This document shows, in pieces, positions 26,355 through 36,802 of a DNA stretch of 64,000 nucleotides. Numbering within the stretch: position 1 is the stretch's first letter; each line of letters begins with the position of its first letter. The stretch comes from Anaerotignum lactatifermentans DSM 14214 (GTDB lineage Bacteria > Bacillota > Clostridia > Lachnospirales > Anaerotignaceae). The stretch covers positions 1-64,000 of the forward strand of contig NZ_FRAH01000010.1 of assembly GCF_900142265.1 (NCBI RefSeq), written 5' to 3'. The translations under genes and the position numbers were made by a program. A model generated the notes under the pieces. That model saw only the letters and a list, made by a program, of their open reading frames with translations. It had not been told where the DNA came from and did no database searches.

Positions 26355-27560
26355 TTATTCCGCTCCATAAACTTTCACCCATTCTGCCAGCGTCAGCCGC
26401 GGCTTATACCAGCTTTCTTCTACGTTATCTTCTGACGGTATCACATGATTGGAAACGTATTGCACACCGCCATTTTCCAGCGGGCGCACCACCACTTCAT
26501 GAGAAAAGACTTTGGATAAACCCTCATAGGGAAATACCACATTGACAAGCAACGTAATGGTTCCATCCGCATTTTCCGTGTAATCAACCACTTCTGGGTA
26601 TGGATGCTCTGGATATTCTGCCTCATAAAACCCTCGTGGACGATATTCATACGTTTTTGTATCCACACGATACAATGTTTTCTGCTGTAATGTTTGGCTG
26701 TCGATATTCAGATATGTCATAATGGTATGTTCAAATTCCTCCTTTGGAATTTGATATACTGTACCCATACCTAAGTTATCACTTGGTCCATATGGCACTT
26801 CTTTTCCGTAAATCTGGCGGTAAAAAATATCAAACAGATCATAAAAATCAAGGGCAGAAAAATCGTCCTCACTCCAGTCCATCAGAAACATATTGTTTTT
26901 TACATAACTAATGGGCATCATATAAGTTTCATTCAATGCGCGGTATTTCTCATCCAAAGGAAGGACGCGCAGAGCAACCCTTTCCTGCATATCACTCAGT
27001 GTGAAAAGATAATATGCCTCTGAATACCAGCTTCCGGAAAACATGATATAACCCTCCGCTGTGTATTTCCAATCTGAAGCGGTGTAAATGGCTGAATCTT
27101 CCAGTTGCATATTGCCATCTTCAAATTGATAGATATTTCTTGCCACGGTAACAGTTCCATCTTCACAATGAAAATCATATATAGTCCACTTTAAAGTGTC
27201 TGAAATCACCGTAAGCATAAAATCATCCTGATGCTTTTCTTCCACTGCCTGACAAAAATCAATTGCCTGATCTGCACAAACCATATTGATCTGATTTTTG
27301 CTGTCTACAGCAGCATATCCCTGCTCTTCCAGTCTTTGCATAACCTGTTTTACCTTCTCTAATTTCGTTTCAGAAGGATTGCTAGCCTGTTCTTTCATTG
27401 CTTCTAAAGAAATGGCAATAATTTGAGAGGATTTTTCTTCATCAAAAGATGTTTGCGTATCAACATTCGATTTTATGGGCAGTTCTGTTTCTACCTTTGC
27501 ACAGGAACATCCCAAAGTTGCAGCAAGCACACATAAAACAAGTAACCTTTTTCTATACAT
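26355..27560 (-). CDS. Secreted lipoprotein of unknown function, probable BlaI target
   Basis: A 401-residue protein with a signal peptide (RKRLLVLCVLAATLGC) and a likely lipidation Cys at 18, so it should sit on the outer face of the membrane. The mature part is hydrophilic and rich in Tyr, Glu and Asp, with a C-terminal beta-rich segment (ADGTITLLVNVVFPYEGLSKV). I do not assign a family. The promoter 80 bases upstream carries two TTACA-type dyads like the one at blaI. GAGGTGG precedes the ATG. It is first in a two-gene unit with the TPR-like membrane protein. Confidence 0.75.
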   Translation of the reverse strand: MYRKRLLVLCVLAATLGCSCAKVETELPIKSNVDTQTSFDEEKSSQIIAISLEAMKEQASNPSETKLEKVKQVMQRLEEQGYAAVDSKNQINMVCADQAIDFCQAVEEKHQDDFMLTVISDTLKWTIYDFHCEDGTVTVARNIYQFEDGNMQLEDSAIYTASDWKYTAEGYIMFSGSWYSEAYYLFTLSDMQERVALRVLPLDEKYRALNETYMMPISYVKNNMFLMDWSEDDFSALDFYDLFDIFYRQIYGKEVPYGPSDNLGMGTVYQIPKEEFEHTIMTYLNIDSQTLQQKTLYRVDTKTYEYRPRGFYEAEYPEHPYPEVVDYTENADGTITLLVNVVFPYEGLSKVFSHEVVVRPLENGGVQYVSNHVIPSEDNVEESWYKPRLTLAEWVKVYGAE

Positions 27561-27577
27561 TCATTCCACCTCATTTT

Positions 27578-27648
27578 ATTACAAATGTAATATTTCAAAC
27601 CAAAAAAATAGTTTTCTAAATATTACATCAGTAATATTTCATAGTCAA
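27578..27648 (-). promoter_or_regulatory. Promoter with two BlaI-type boxes
   Basis: On the minus strand, TTGACT (27648-27643), 17-base spacer and TAATAT (27625-27620). One dyad (ATATTACATCAGTAATAT, 27620-27637) overlaps the -10 and spacer. A second, ATTACAAATGTAAT (27578-27591), lies about 30 bases downstream. Both resemble the blaI operator TTACAGTTGTAA. Confidence 0.75.
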
Positions 27649-27685
27649 GACCTTTTTCTTACGCATTCCTTAAAATTACGCCAAT

Positions 27686-27727
27686 ACAAAAAAACGGCTA
27701 AAACCAAGAGGCTTTAACCGTTTTTGC
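27686..27727 (-). terminator. Bidirectional terminator after the PepSY gene
   Basis: AAAACGGCTAAAACC (27691-27705) pairs with GGCTTTAACCG and following T-run (27711-27725), with two mismatches. A-runs and T-runs flank both sides. Confidence 0.7.
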
Positions 27728-27743
27728 TGTAATTGATTGTTAT

Positions 27744-28547
27744 TTAGCGGCGCAGAGGTTCTGTTTCCCAGCTAATGATGGAACCGCTGTATCCGTCAAT
27801 GGTAAATTCATATTCTGTATCTGCGTCATAGATTTTACCTTCATATTCCAGACGTCCATCATCATAATCTGCTTCCCATTCTCGAATGTCATCCACTGTA
27901 GCACCGGAAACCTGCGCTACTGCAATTTCTTTAGCTTTTGCTTCTGTAATGGCACTGCTGTTTCCTGTAGATAATTTTTGAGGTGCATAATCTTCTGCGT
28001 CATAGTCATAAGAAAGGATTTCTCCTGTTTGAGGATCGATTTCGTAGTCATATTCCTTGAAATCAGAAGTATAGAATTCGATATCGTATTTTTCTCTGCC
28101 GTCATCACGTTCCAGTTTGCCCTTGATGAAAGTTACTCCATCGGCAGTCAATCCAGCATGATTCAGTGCAATTTCCTTAGCTTCTTCCAGTGTCACCTGT
28201 CCGTCAGAAGCAGCATTTGTGGTATTTGCTGTGGTAGCTTCATTTGCTGCTGTATCGTCCACTGCCTTTGTCTGGTTCTCAATGATCTTACCACTGATGG
28301 CATCGATATCATAATCATATTCCTGTCCGCCTACAGTAAAATCAATTTCATAATAGGAAAGTCCATTTTTTTCTTCCAATTCCGCTGTGGTAAACACGGC
28401 GTCACTTTCGGTAATATCTGCCGCTGCCAACGCAATGGCTTTTGCTGCATCAACGCCCAGATATTCTGCCTGTTTTGTCTGCTGTACACAGCCTGTCATC
28501 ATCCACGCTGCCGCTGCCATTACTGTCAATCTACCTAAATATTTCAT
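27744..28547 (-). CDS. Lipoprotein with three PepSY repeats
   Basis: A 267-residue exported protein. A lipoprotein signal peptide ends in MMTGC (residues 15-19). The mature protein has three PepSY-like repeats, each with an EAKxIAL-type helix and a YEIDF/YDIEF/YEGKIY strand ending in D(A/P/G)xSGxI: about 28-95, 115-185 and 195-262. PepSY domains often inhibit or shield extracellular proteases and occur with envelope two-component systems. The start at 28547 follows AGGGAGGCG; the longer in-frame start lacks a ribosome site. It lies 108 bases after the histidine kinase and is probably co-transcribed. Confidence 0.85.
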   Translation of the reverse strand: MKYLGRLTVMAAAAWMMTGCVQQTKQAEYLGVDAAKAIALAAADITESDAVFTTAELEEKNGLSYYEIDFTVGGQEYDYDIDAISGKIIENQTKAVDDTAANEATTANTTNAASDGQVTLEEAKEIALNHAGLTADGVTFIKGKLERDDGREKYDIEFYTSDFKEYDYEIDPQTGEILSYDYDAEDYAPQKLSTGNSSAITEAKAKEIAVAQVSGATVDDIREWEADYDDGRLEYEGKIYDADTEYEFTIDGYSGSIISWETEPLRR

Positions 28548-28655
28548 ATAAACGCCTCCCTTTTTGCTTCGGTTATGTTTGTTTTCTTTGTTGTACTTAT
28601 CATAACCTGCAAACATGAAAGAAACATGAAATTTGGAAAGAATTTTTAATTTTTT

Positions 28656-30002
28656 TTATTTCTGTGACGCTGGCAAATGAAGTGTAAATGTACTGCCTTT
28701 TCCCGGTGTACTTTCCAGTTCCATATATCCATGATGCAGTTCCGCAATCTTCTGCACCATAGAAAGCCCCAGTCCTGCACCACGTTTGCCAGTACGAGAA
28801 GCATCCACTTGGTAAAAACGCTTCCAGATTTTTTCCTGCTCTTCTTTGGCGATACCGATACCATCATCCTGCACATGGAACAAAACCTCATTGCCCTTTT
28901 GTTCCAGCTTTATCCAGATTTGTCCATCGGGCTTTCCATATTTGATGGCATTCTCCACCAGATTCTGAATCAGCCGTCCCATCAAAGACATATCCAGCTG
29001 CAATATAATGGTATCATCCAATGCAAAATGGAATCTTGTAAGGTCATATCCATTTTCTTCACAAGTCTTATGAATCAAATCGGCAAATTTCACCGGAGCA
29101 AATTTCACAGACTCCGTTCCCTGATCCAATCGGGTAATGCTGAGGAGTTCAGAAATCAAATCCGACATTTTTACTGCCTGCCGATAAATCATATCAATGG
29201 TTTCTGCTCGTTCTTCCGGCGTTTCTTCATATTTTTTCGCATACTCACAGGCGCTTTTGATAACAGAAGTAGGTGTTCTCAATTCATGGGAAGCATCGGC
29301 AGTAAACTGCTGTTCCGCTTCAAAAGATTTTTCCAGCCTTTCAAACATTTTATCAAAAGTCGTTGCCAATCTGGTAAATTCATTATTTCCTTCCGGGATT
29401 TCCATTCGTGCAGACAAGTCAGATGCTTCGCTAATGGTATCTGCTTTTTGTATCATCTGTTCCAGCGGCCGGAAAGCACGCTTTGCAATCAAATAACCGC
29501 CAATGGTAGCCAGCAGAATAAAGATAGGCATGGCTGCAGCGGAACTCATAACCAGATTTCGTATCATTAGAGTATCTTCAGATACTTCCATGACCCCTCT
29601 TACCCACACACCATCATCCCAGCCAAATGGGCACCAAAGATCAAAAACATAGAACCGATTCTCTCCATTGGAAACCATGCGCGTCAAGCCATTTTCAAAG
29701 GGTTCTGAAACAGTGAAAGACGCGGGTATCTGTCCTGCCAGCAAAGATGCTTTCTGGCTATAGATTACAGTGTATACACCATTTTGATAAAACTGGAATT
29801 CATTACCCAACTGCAATTTTCCATCTGCTACATCCACTTCATCTAAATTGCTGCGCACCACCTGAGATACATTGTTCATGGCTGTCTGGGTTGTAACCGC
29901 ATTGCTGACAAACCAAAGAAAACCAATCATCAGCACGCTCATAATGGTCATAAGGATGAAATACCAGATGGTGATTTTCAGCTTAATGGAAACACGTTTC
30001 AT
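28656..30002 (-). CDS. Sensor histidine kinase (HAMP/HisKA type)
   Basis: A 448-residue kinase. Transmembrane helices lie near residues 10-33 and 150-172, flanking an extracellular sensor region of about 115 residues. A HAMP region follows (about 173-225), then the HisKA helix ADASHELRTPTSVIKSA with the phospho-His, and the ATPase domain with NLVENAIKYG, DDGIGI and GAGLGLSMVQK. The ligand is unknown. The ATG overlaps the response-regulator stop by four bases, so the pair is translationally coupled. The downstream PepSY lipoprotein suggests an envelope or secreted-protein stress role. Confidence 0.93.
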   Translation of the reverse strand: MKRVSIKLKITIWYFILMTIMSVLMIGFLWFVSNAVTTQTAMNNVSQVVRSNLDEVDVADGKLQLGNEFQFYQNGVYTVIYSQKASLLAGQIPASFTVSEPFENGLTRMVSNGENRFYVFDLWCPFGWDDGVWVRGVMEVSEDTLMIRNLVMSSAAAMPIFILLATIGGYLIAKRAFRPLEQMIQKADTISEASDLSARMEIPEGNNEFTRLATTFDKMFERLEKSFEAEQQFTADASHELRTPTSVIKSACEYAKKYEETPEERAETIDMIYRQAVKMSDLISELLSITRLDQGTESVKFAPVKFADLIHKTCEENGYDLTRFHFALDDTIILQLDMSLMGRLIQNLVENAIKYGKPDGQIWIKLEQKGNEVLFHVQDDGIGIAKEEQEKIWKRFYQVDASRTGKRGAGLGLSMVQKIAELHHGYMELESTPGKGSTFTLHLPASQK

Positions 30003-30688
30003 GATTTTCCCCCTTGTTCGTCTTCGCGCAGTACCCAGCCAACGCCGCGGATGGTATGGATAAGTTTTGTGTCATATCCATCATCAATTTTCTTCCGTAA
30101 TTTACTCATATACACATCCACATTATTGGAATTGCCCGAATACTCATAATTCCAAATACGATCTTCAATCTGTTCTCTGGATACAACATTCCCCTTGTTC
30201 CGCAAAAGATATTTCAGAATAGAAAATTCCTTTGGCAGCAGAGTGATTTCTTTCCCATCTCTTGTGACAACATGGCTTTTCACATCCATCGTCAAATTCC
30301 CCGCTGTAAAACTATTGTTTCTATTCCCAACATGTTTTCGTGTCATTGCTCGAATTCTTGCCAAAAGCTCATCAAAATCAAAGGGCTTAATTAAATAATC
30401 GTCTGCCCCTAAGTCCAATCCTTTCACTCTGTCCGCAATACTGTCTTTTGCAGTCAAAAACAATACAGGAATGTCTTTTCCTTTATCACGCAGTTCCTGT
30501 ATCAGCGTATAGCCGTCCTTTTTGGGCATCATCACATCCAGTACCACAGCATCATATTCCGCACCCATGAGGTGGAGCCAAGCTTCTTCTCCATCAAAAC
30601 AGCCGTCTACGCTATATCCTTCTCGTTTCAGTGTCTTTACCAACAAACGGTTCATATCCATTTCGTCTTCTACAACCAATATCCGCAT
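29999..30688 (-). CDS. OmpR/PhoB-family response regulator
   Basis: A 229-residue regulator. The receiver domain has VVEDEMD, phosphoacceptor Asp in AVVLDVMMP, Thr in LFLTAK and Lys in YLIKPFDF. The winged-helix DNA-binding domain (about 130-225) has LLPKEFSILKYLLRN and TIRGVGWVL. It is paired with the kinase downstream. Its promoter must lie in the 90 bases before it, next to the ATP synthase terminator. Confidence 0.95.
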   Translation of the reverse strand: MRILVVEDEMDMNRLLVKTLKREGYSVDGCFDGEEAWLHLMGAEYDAVVLDVMMPKKDGYTLIQELRDKGKDIPVLFLTAKDSIADRVKGLDLGADDYLIKPFDFDELLARIRAMTRKHVGNRNNSFTAGNLTMDVKSHVVTRDGKEITLLPKEFSILKYLLRNKGNVVSREQIEDRIWNYEYSGNSNNVDVYMSKLRKKIDDGYDTKLIHTIRGVGWVLREDEQGGKS

Positions 30689-30774
30689 TCAATCCTCTCC
30701 TCACAATCTGTACTGATTCCATTATGGTCCTTGTTTTCCATTCCGTCAAATTTAATTTTCCCATATCACATCAG

Positions 30775-30810
30775 AAAAGGCAGAACCGTCCACGGCTCTG
30801 CCTTTTCATT
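30775..30810 (-). terminator. Terminator of the ATP synthase operon
   Basis: AAAAGGCAGAACCG (30775-30788) pairs with CGGCTCTGCCTTTT (30793-30806) with one mismatch. On the minus strand it ends in TTTTCTG. It lies 27 bases after the atpC stop. Confidence 0.85.
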
Positions 30811-30835
30811 CCATACTACTACTTCATCAAAATTA

Positions 30836-31243
30836 TCACATAAATTTCTTTTCTTTGATTTTCAAACGCGTCATAGCTCTGGCCATAGCCATTTGACCGC
30901 GATAATACTCTTTTCGGCTTGTCTGCAAAGCTATGCGTTCTTCCGCACGTTCTTTTGCTTCCTGCGCACGTTTTGCGTCAACGTCTTCCGGTCTTTCGGC
31001 ACTGTCTACGACCATGGTGACTGTATTCCCTACGACACGAGCAAATCCCTGTCCAACAGCCACATAATACCATTTTCCATCCATTTTATAACGCAGGATG
31101 CCAATGGCAACACCGATTACCATAGAAACATGGTTTGCCAGAACACCATATTCCCCATCGCTGGTAGGCACTACCAAACTTTCGCAGGTACCTTCGTAAA
31201 ACAGACCACTGCTGGAGGAAATCTTCAACTGAAACTGTGTCAT
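30836..31243 (-). CDS. atpC: ATP synthase F1 epsilon subunit
   Basis: A 135-residue epsilon subunit of the central stalk. The N-terminal beta-sandwich (FQLKISSSSGLFYEG; SDGEYGVLANHVSMV) is followed by a C-terminal helical pair (RAQEAKERAEERIA). It couples and inhibits rotation with gamma. AAGGAGG precedes the ATG, 12 bases after the beta stop. It is the last gene of the operon. Confidence 0.95.
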   Translation of the reverse strand: MTQFQLKISSSSGLFYEGTCESLVVPTSDGEYGVLANHVSMVIGVAIGILRYKMDGKWYYVAVGQGFARVVGNTVTMVVDSAERPEDVDAKRAQEAKERAEERIALQTSRKEYYRGQMAMARAMTRLKIKEKKFM

Positions 31244-31255
31244 ATTGCCGCCTCC

Positions 31256-32668
<1,413 letters not shown>

Positions 32669-33568
32669 TTACAACCGCTTCTTTTTCTGGGCTTTCGCAC
32701 CAGCAATGACTTCTGTGATTTCCTGTGTGATACTGCCCTGCCGCAAGCGGTTGTACTGCAGCTGCAATTGCTGTAACATTTCCGTTCCGTTTTTGGTTGC
32801 GCCATCCATGGCAACCATACGGTCATTGAGTTCGGCACAGTAACTTTCTGTCAATGCACTGAAAATAATACCCTGCATGGTGATAGGTGCCAGTTGATTG
32901 AACACAGAAACCGCATCCGGAAAAAATTCTTCCGGTACTTCCGGTTCGTCACCTTCCGGCAGACCCATATCTTTATGATGAAACTGTTCACGAGAAAGGG
33001 GCAGCAGTTTCATCATGACAGGTTCTGACTGCAAGCCATTTTTCATACGTGTGAAAATGATGTACACTTCCTGTACGCTTTCATTACGCACTTCTTCCAG
33101 CAGGTCAACTGTAATCTGTCTTGCCCGCTGCAAGGTAGGCTTTTGGGAAGAATACAAAAAGTCTTCTTCGATGGGAATCTGTTTGTGCTGAAAATAATGA
33201 CGACCAACCAGCCCAACAACAAAGAAACGGGCATTTGGATGTTCGTGATATTCCTGCTCTGCTTTCTTTTCCACGTTCAAATTGTATGCCCCGGCAAGAC
33301 CTTTATCTGCCGTGATAACAATATAAGCCCGTTTTGCGGCAAAATCGGGTCCATCTACAGGTTCCAAAAAGCGATGTTCCATTTCTGGTATATGATGCAA
33401 AATATCGCCAATGCTTCGGCGAATGGTATGAAAGTAATCATACACCTGCTCCATATTTTTTCTTGCTTTTCGCAATTTGGATGAGGAGATCAGATACATT
33501 GCATTGGTGATCTTCATGGTGTCTGAAATACTTTTCATACGATCCTGAATTTCTTTACTGCTTGCCAT
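32669..33568 (-). CDS. atpG: ATP synthase F1 gamma subunit
   Basis: A 299-residue rotor subunit. The N-terminal helix starts SSKEIQDRMKSISDTMKITNAM, and the C-terminal conserved block reads MDGATKNGTEMLQQLQLQYNRLRQGSITQEI. The central Rossmann-like region contains ITADKGLAGAYN. The start overlaps the end of the alpha gene by 14 bases, with AAGGAG upstream. Confidence 0.96.
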   Translation of the reverse strand: MASSKEIQDRMKSISDTMKITNAMYLISSSKLRKARKNMEQVYDYFHTIRRSIGDILHHIPEMEHRFLEPVDGPDFAAKRAYIVITADKGLAGAYNLNVEKKAEQEYHEHPNARFFVVGLVGRHYFQHKQIPIEEDFLYSSQKPTLQRARQITVDLLEEVRNESVQEVYIIFTRMKNGLQSEPVMMKLLPLSREQFHHKDMGLPEGDEPEVPEEFFPDAVSVFNQLAPITMQGIIFSALTESYCAELNDRMVAMDGATKNGTEMLQQLQLQYNRLRQGSITQEITEVIAGAKAQKKKRL

Positions 33569-35330
33569 ATCCTTGCTCCTTCTTGAATACGTCTAATTCT
33601 GCCAGAACAGCTTCTTTCTGTTCCGGTGTAAATTGTTTTTCATTTCTGATAAATTCCAGAATTTCAGGTTTATTTTCTTCCATGTATCCATAAAAGTCAG
33701 ATACAAAACCAGCAACTTTTTCTTTGGGAATACCAAGGAGTTTTCTGCTAGTGGCAACACAAAGGGTAATAACCTGTCTTTCCAGAGATTTTGGCTGATA
33801 CAAAGGCTGTTTCAGCAATTCCATCAGCTGCTGACCATATTCGATCTGTTCTCTTGTGCTGGTATCCAGTTCAGAACTGAACTGGGAGAAAGATTCGATT
33901 TCCTTATACTGTGCCAAGTCAATACGCAGAGTACCACTGACGCTCTTGATGGCTTTTGTCTGCGCCGCACCACCTACACGGGATACGGAAAGACCTACGT
34001 TAACCGCAGGACGGAAGCCTTCGAAGAACAAATCGCTTTCCAGATAAATCTGACCATCGGTAATAGAAATAACGTTGGTAGGGATGTACGCAGAAACGTC
34101 CCCTGCCTGTGTTTCGATAATGGGCAGTGCTGTAATGGAGCCGCCGCCATGGGCTTCATCCATTCGACAGGAACGTTCCAGCAGTCTGGAATGCAGATAG
34201 AATACGTCACCGGGATATGCTTCACGTCCTGGAGAACGTTCCAGCAACAGTGACAGTGCACGATATGCCACCGCATGTTTTGACAAGTCATCATAAATGA
34301 TCAGAACGTCTTTTCCCTGATCCATGAAGTATTCCGCAATGGCAGTACCGGAATAAGGTGCCAGATACTGCAATGCCGCCGGTGCGCTGGCTGTTGCCGC
34401 AACAACAACGGTATAATCCATAGCACCGTGTTTTTTCAAATTGGTCATTACCTGTGCAATGGTAGAGGCTTTCTGCCCAATGGCTACATATACACAGATG
34501 ACATCTTTATCTTTCTGATTCAGAATGGTATCTACTGCAATGGCTGTTTTACCAGTCTGTCTGTCGCCGATGATCAATTCTCTCTGACCACGGCCAATGG
34601 GAAACATGGAGTCAATCGCCATGATACCTGTCTGCAAAGGAACATTGACAGACTGTCTTTCAATAACGCCGGCAGCCTTTCTTTCCAGCATATACCAATC
34701 TTTTGCTTCAATTTCACCTTTACCGTCAATGGGCGCACCCAGGGCATCTACAACACGTCCCAGAATGCTGTCCCCTACGGGAATACCGGCTCTGCGTTTG
34801 GTACGCAGCACACGGGTACCTTCTGTCAAAGTCTGTTCATCACCCAGAACCATGCAAAGGATTTCTGTTTCGTCAATATTCTGTACCAGACCTTTCAGAC
34901 CGTTTTCAAACAATACGATTTCACCATACATGGCTTTGGAGATACCTTTTACCGCAGCAATCCCATCATGAAGATGGTGTACATAGCCGCCTTCTTCAAT
35001 GGAAAATTCATCTTCAAAACCATTGATATCACTTTTCATAATAGAGATGATATCTTCTCTGCCTTTTTCTTTCCGAAGCTGACGTTCCAGTTTATCAAAA
35101 GTCAGTTTGAATGTATTGTCAAAAACTTTATTCCCAATCTGGAGCATATAACCGCCCAGAATGTCATCATTTTGATGTTCCTCCAGTACCACGTCTGTAG
35201 CATTGTATGTTTTCTGGAGGATTTTTTTCAGCTCCTGTAAATCTCCTTCAGAAGGTCTTTTGGCATAATGAATGATCGCCTTCAAAATTCGATTTTCTTC
35301 AAAAAATTCTTTTGTGAAATTTTCTGCCAT
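33555..35330 (-). CDS. atpA: ATP synthase alpha subunit with fused delta C-terminal domain
   Basis: A 591-residue protein, about 90 longer than normal alpha. Residues about 15-90 match the C-terminal domain of the delta subunit (AtpH). The stretch DDILGGYMLQIGNKVFDNTF aligns with the delta block that in E. coli reads SVMAGVIIRAGDMVIDGSV. Alpha begins at about residue 95 (EDIISIMKSDINGFEDEF) and is complete, with Walker A GDRQTGKT. There is no separate atpH: atpF ends at the base where this gene begins (TGATG overlap). The delta N-terminal domain, which normally grips the alpha N-termini, is absent. If every alpha carries this domain, F1 would hold three copies rather than one. Confidence 0.9.
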   Translation of the reverse strand: MAENFTKEFFEENRILKAIIHYAKRPSEGDLQELKKILQKTYNATDVVLEEHQNDDILGGYMLQIGNKVFDNTFKLTFDKLERQLRKEKGREDIISIMKSDINGFEDEFSIEEGGYVHHLHDGIAAVKGISKAMYGEIVLFENGLKGLVQNIDETEILCMVLGDEQTLTEGTRVLRTKRRAGIPVGDSILGRVVDALGAPIDGKGEIEAKDWYMLERKAAGVIERQSVNVPLQTGIMAIDSMFPIGRGQRELIIGDRQTGKTAIAVDTILNQKDKDVICVYVAIGQKASTIAQVMTNLKKHGAMDYTVVVAATASAPAALQYLAPYSGTAIAEYFMDQGKDVLIIYDDLSKHAVAYRALSLLLERSPGREAYPGDVFYLHSRLLERSCRMDEAHGGGSITALPIIETQAGDVSAYIPTNVISITDGQIYLESDLFFEGFRPAVNVGLSVSRVGGAAQTKAIKSVSGTLRIDLAQYKEIESFSQFSSELDTSTREQIEYGQQLMELLKQPLYQPKSLERQVITLCVATSRKLLGIPKEKVAGFVSDFYGYMEENKPEILEFIRNEKQFTPEQKEAVLAELDVFKKEQGYGKQ

Positions 35331-35812
35331 CACGCTTCACCTACCTTCTTCAGCAAATCTTCAAAGAGCGCTTTTTCTTTTTCTTCGTTGATATTGTTTC
35401 CCACTGCTTTTCTAGCTGCAAGCATGGCAATGGTAACCATTTCATCCTGAGTATCTGCCAGCAGTTTTTTCCGTTCCTGCTCAGCCTGCTTTCTGGATGA
35501 AATCAAAATGCGTTTTGCCTCTTCTTCAGAAGCCTGCAATTGTTCTTTTTCTTTTTTGCTGGCTGCTTCCAAAATGCGCTGCGCCTTTTCCCTTGCCTCT
35601 TTTGTGGCATTTTCCACGGTTTCCTGTGCCTGCTGGAGATTCTGGTTTGCCAATGCTTCCTGCTCTTTGGCATAATCCATCTGTCCCTGAATCATTTCCT
35701 GCCGCTGATCCAGAACTTTTTGTACCCTTGCGAACAGAAATTTTTTCATAAGGACATACAGTACGATCAAATCAACAAAAGTCCAAATAATATTCCAATT
35801 CAGCGTTAACAT
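35330..35812 (-). CDS. atpF: ATP synthase F0 b subunit
   Basis: A 160-residue peripheral-stalk subunit with one N-terminal membrane helix (LNWNIIWTFVDLIVLYVLM) and a long charged coiled coil (EQEALANQNLQQAQETVENA). It ends with LFEDLLKKVGEA. The start at ATG 35812 has AAAGGAGA eight bases upstream; a GTG at 35818 is too close to that site. Its stop shares a base with the start of the fused delta-alpha gene. In normal enzymes the b C-terminus binds the delta C-terminal domain, which here would be part of alpha. Confidence 0.93.
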   Translation of the reverse strand: MLTLNWNIIWTFVDLIVLYVLMKKFLFARVQKVLDQRQEMIQGQMDYAKEQEALANQNLQQAQETVENATKEAREKAQRILEAASKKEKEQLQASEEEAKRILISSRKQAEQERKKLLADTQDEMVTIAMLAARKAVGNNINEEKEKALFEDLLKKVGEA

Positions 35813-35830
35813 TTCCACATTCTCCTTTTA

Positions 35831-36091
<261 letters not shown>

Positions 36092-36094
36092 TTA

Positions 36095-36781
36095 TTACTC
36101 TATGGCTTCTTTGATAAACAAAGCGGTCAAGAATACAAATACATAAGCCTGAATCAGTCCATCGAAAATATCGAAGTACAGGCTGAATGCCACTGGAATG
36201 ACTGCTGGTACAATAATTTTAATCAATTCCATAACAACAAATGCACCCAATACATTCCCGAAAAGTCGCATGCAAAGAGACAGCGGCTTGATAAAGATTT
36301 CCAAAATATTAATGGGGGTAATGATTGGCATAGGCTCTGCAAAGCTTTTAACCCAGCCTTTCACACCTTTCTGATGAATGCCTGCGTACTCAATGAGCAC
36401 AATGCTCATGATGGCAAGTCCTGCTGTCACATTCAGATCTTTTGTTGGCGGTTTGATGCCAAAAAGACCGATGAGGTTTGCACAGCCTATGAACAGAAGC
36501 ACCGTTCCCAGATATGGCACATATCTTTTGCCATGTTCACCAAAAATCCCCGTGAAAAAATCCTGTAAAAATGTCACACAGGATTCCACAAAAACCTGAC
36601 GTTTTCCTGTTGGCACGATTTGCAGATTTCTGGTCAGGTAAAGCGAAGCCACTACAAGAAAAGCCATGATGATCCATGTAGCTACCACGGATTCGGGAAC
36701 CGGTATCCCGCCAAACACAGGAATGGTAAATGCCGTTTCACAGTTCAGCTCGTTCATCAGTTCTTCTGCTAAACTTCCCAT
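36095..36781 (-). CDS. atpB: ATP synthase F0 a subunit
   Basis: A 228-residue membrane subunit with five to six helices. The essential Arg is in SLCMRLFGNVLGAF, and the C-terminal helix reads GLIQAYVFVFLTALFI. It forms the half-channels beside the c-ring. AAGGAG precedes the ATG. It is the first canonical subunit gene, 21 bases after the DUF2798 gene. Confidence 0.95.
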   Translation of the reverse strand: MGSLAEELMNELNCETAFTIPVFGGIPVPESVVATWIIMAFLVVASLYLTRNLQIVPTGKRQVFVESCVTFLQDFFTGIFGEHGKRYVPYLGTVLLFIGCANLIGLFGIKPPTKDLNVTAGLAIMSIVLIEYAGIHQKGVKGWVKSFAEPMPIITPINILEIFIKPLSLCMRLFGNVLGAFVVMELIKIIVPAVIPVAFSLYFDIFDGLIQAYVFVFLTALFIKEAIE

Positions 36782-36802
36782 ATGATTACTCCTTTTTTAC
36801 GA

